Positions 31,608-33,778 of a stretch of 33,778 bases of DNA are shown one piece after another. The stretch spans positions 1-33,778 of the forward strand of contig JABMRD010000125.1 of NCBI GenBank assembly GCA_013202875.1. Reading direction: 5' to 3'. A program made the position numbers and the translations under genes. The notes under the pieces were generated by a model. That model was not told the DNA's origin and did no database searches. It saw only the letters and a list, made by a program, of their open reading frames with translations. Positions within the stretch are counted from its first letter, which is position 1, and each line of letters starts with the position of its first letter. The DNA is from Actinomycetota bacterium (GTDB taxonomy: Bacteria > Actinomycetota > Humimicrobiia > Humimicrobiales > Humimicrobiaceae).

Positions 31608-32960
31608 GTGAAGGATAAATATGATCGCGTACGAATAATCCGAACTGCAAGAGATACAGATGACCGCATATCGGAAGTAGAAATCATAGAAATAGGGAGC
31701 AAAAAAGAAGAAAGTACGATTTCTGTTCAGATTGATCCCTATGAGCAACATCACTCTACATTGGGATTCGGTGGTGCATTTACAGAAGCAGGTGCATATG
31801 TTTTATCAAAAATAAACCGGAAAAAACGGCAAGAGGTTATTGAAGCTTATTTCTCTCCCTATCATGGACTGAATTATAGTCTTTGCAGGGTACACATGAA
31901 TAGCTGTGATTTCTCCCTGGGAAATTATTCATGCGATGATACCGATGGAGATATAGAATTAAAAAACTTTAATATCAACCGGGACCGGGAGTATCTTATT
32001 CCATTTATAAAAGATGCAATTAAGATATCGAAATCTCCTATTCGTCTGCTCGTTTCTCCCTGGAGTCCTCCCGCATGGATGAAAACAAATGGCAAAATGA
32101 ATTTCGGTGGCAGTCTGAAAAGAAAATATCTTGCAACCTGGGCTCTCTTTTTCTCTAAATTTATTCAGGAGTATGAAAAAGAAAATATTGCTATTTGGGG
32201 TGTATCGGTTCAAAATGAACCCCTGGCGAAACAAATATGGGAATCCTGCCTGTATACCGCTGAGGAAGAAAGGGATTTTGTTCGTAACCACCTGGGTCCC
32301 CTGCTTCAAAAAAACGGTCTTGCCGATAAGAAAATACTTATCTGGGATCATAATCGCGATCTTTTATATGAAAGGGCAAAGATAATACTATCTAGCCAGG
32401 AGGCTGCAAAATACATTTGGGGCATTGGATTTCACTGGTATTCAGGTGACCAGTTTGACAATGTTGCAAAAACTTACCATGATTTTCCCGACAAACACTT
32501 GCTCTTTACGGAAGGGTGCATTGAGGGTGGCGTAAAACTTGGTCAGTGGGATCGTGGTGAAATCTACGCACATAATATAATTGGAGATTTAAAAAATGGA
32601 ACTGAAGGGTGGATTGACTGGAACATGGTCCTTGACCATACCGGCGGCCCTAACCATGCAGGAAACTTATGTGATGCACCTATAATCATTGACACAAATA
32701 CTGGTAAAATACATTATCAGAGTTCGTATTATTATATCGGTCATTTTAGCAAATATATTCATACTGGAGCAAAGCATATCAGTTGCCGTTCTAACGATAA
32801 TAATCTGGAAATGATAGCTTTTTTAAACCCTGATAGCAAAATTATATTTATTGTATTAAATAGGAAAAATGAAGATATTGAATTTACACTTGAGTTAAGC
32901 GGATATTCAGTGCCCATTAAAAGTCTCAGACATTCAATTCAAACACTAATAATTGAGTAA
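31608..32960 (+). CDS. Glycoside hydrolase family 30 (glucosylceramidase-like)
   Basis: Track ORF 31527-32960; GH30 motifs LGFGGAFTEAGAYVLS, LLVSPWSPPAWMKTNGKMNFGG, WGVSVQNEP (acid/base Glu), LLFTEGCIEGG (nucleophile Glu). Start refined to GTG 31608 because AAGGAG is at 31591-31596 and the predicted transcription start lies downstream of or at the track start. Confidence 0.9.
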   Translation: MKDKYDRVRIIRTARDTDDRISEVEIIEIGSKKEESTISVQIDPYEQHHSTLGFGGAFTEAGAYVLSKINRKKRQEVIEAYFSPYHGLNYSLCRVHMNSCDFSLGNYSCDDTDGDIELKNFNINRDREYLIPFIKDAIKISKSPIRLLVSPWSPPAWMKTNGKMNFGGSLKRKYLATWALFFSKFIQEYEKENIAIWGVSVQNEPLAKQIWESCLYTAEEERDFVRNHLGPLLQKNGLADKKILIWDHNRDLLYERAKIILSSQEAAKYIWGIGFHWYSGDQFDNVAKTYHDFPDKHLLFTEGCIEGGVKLGQWDRGEIYAHNIIGDLKNGTEGWIDWNMVLDHTGGPNHAGNLCDAPIIIDTNTGKIHYQSSYYYIGHFSKYIHTGAKHISCRSNDNNLEMIAFLNPDSKIIFIVLNRKNEDIEFTLELSGYSVPIKSLRHSIQTLIIE

Positions 32961-33030
32961 ATGATGACTATAATGCTTTAATCAGAATAATAAAAGTACC
33001 AGAGGGTAATTTGAGGATTAGTTTAGCATG

Positions 33031-33580
33031 CTAAGAGCTTTTTCTTACAATTAATTCAACAGGGAAAATTTTATACTCCGGTGGCAGTTTTGGGTTCTTT
33101 ATTTTACGGAAGAGCATTTCTGAAGCAGTTAAACCCATATCGCACAGGGGATGTTCTTACGGGGGATATCTACAATCTTAGGATTTTCCATATCCGGAGT
33201 AATAAGGATCAGACCATCCACCTTGCGTTGAAAATAGTATCAGAGGTAGCCTACCTGTACTCTTCGTTACTATACATAGACAACAGCAAATCAAAACCTT
33301 CAGCCATAGTTGATTTCTCAATCCCCGCAATAAGAAGATTATAATAATATGTTGCATGGACAGAAACGTTTGCAGGTGCTGGGATTATAATGCCAATTGT
33401 ATTAACACTTTTAAGATGTAGTGCGCGCCCAATATGATTTGTATAATAATTAAGCTCCTTTATGGTCTGCTGTACTTTTTCGCGAGTCTCTTTTTTTACA
33501 TAACCCTTATTGTTAATTACCCTTGAAACTGTGATAAAGGATACACCCACTTTTTCCGCAGCATCACTTTGCGTTACCAT
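33031..33580 (-). pseudogene. LacI-family transcriptional regulator, frameshifted and internally deleted
   Basis: N-terminal ORF MVTQSDAAEKVGVSFITVSRVINNKGYVKKETREKVQQTIKELNYYTNHIGRALHLKSVNTIGIIIPAP...; then in another frame YYFQRKVDGLILITPDMENPKIVDIPRKNIPC; then MGLTASEMLFRKIKNPKLPPEYKIFPVELIVRKSS (C-terminus). Confidence 0.85.
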
Positions 33581-33649
33581 CTGACTTCTCCTATTGATAT
33601 TAGTTCTAACTTACTGAATACTAATACTTTCCTCTAAGGCTTTCCCCCC

Positions 33650-33778
33650 TACTCAATTATCCTGGTAACACTGCCAGCTCCTATGGTCCTTCCACCTTCA
33701 CGGATAGCAAACCTCTGCCCTTCTTCCATAGCTATGGGAAATATTAGTTTTATCTCCATTTCTGTATTATCTCCGGGC
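33650..33778 (-). CDS. tuf: Second elongation factor Tu gene, 3' end only (truncated by window edge)
   Basis: 129 nt identical to 13842-13970, the 3' end of the internal tuf copy including its stop codon. Confidence 0.9.

Noticed and set aside
31959-32351. 130-aa minus-strand ORF within GH30
   Set aside because: Antisense shadow of the confident GH30 CDS.
33081-33344. 87-aa + strand ORF (MAVLGSLFYGRAFLKQLNPYRTGDV...)
   Set aside because: Antisense to the LacI pseudogene; the minus strand gives the recognisable family motifs.
33599-33625. ATTAGT...ACTAAT inverted repeat upstream of the LacI pseudogene as a LacI operator
   Set aside because: Only 6-bp arms with 15-nt spacing in AT-rich DNA; too weak without a second matching site near the GH30 promoter.
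1-33778. Search for CRISPR arrays, retrons, toxin-antitoxin or phage genes
   Set aside because: No regularly spaced repeats, reverse transcriptase, or defence/phage motifs were seen on either strand.

Overview
The window is almost entirely a minus-strand translation/transcription super-operon of an AT-rich bacterium (lineage not determined). Reading right to left: 3' end of a second tuf copy, [accessory insert: LacI-family pseudogene, GH30 glycosidase, degenerate IS], rpmG, tRNA-Trp(CCA), secE, nusG, rplK, rplA, L10-leader, rplJ, rplL, rpoB, rpoC, rpsL, rpsG, fusA, tuf, rpsJ, rplC, rplD, rplW, rplB, rpsS, rplV, rpsC, rplP, rpmC, rpsQ, rplN, rplX, rplE, rpsN, rpsH, rplF, rplR, rpsE, (no rpmD), rplO, secY, adk, map, infA, rpmJ, rpsM, rpsK, rpsD and the 5' end of rpoA. 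Most ORFs on the + strand are antisense shadows; the GH30 gene is the exception. The points most worth a second look are: (i) infA is intact but its only plausible start codon is AUU, so the ORF track missed it; (ii) a 22-bp duplication of the tRNA-Trp 3' end encloses a compact 142-nt sequence rich in inverted repeats, between trnW and secE; (iii) the usual tuf-rpmG-trnW-secE order is interrupted by about 3.5 kb of accessory DNA carrying GH30, a decayed LacI regulator and an IS remnant; (iv) rpmD (L30) is missing from its usual place; (v) EF-Tu carries a CxC-x5-CxxC insertion; (vi) rplL and rpoB have highly charged terminal extensions; (vii) a 129-nt stretch at the window edge is identical to the internal tuf copy and stops exactly at the stop codon. 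No CRISPR array or defence system was seen. No claim was checked by database search.
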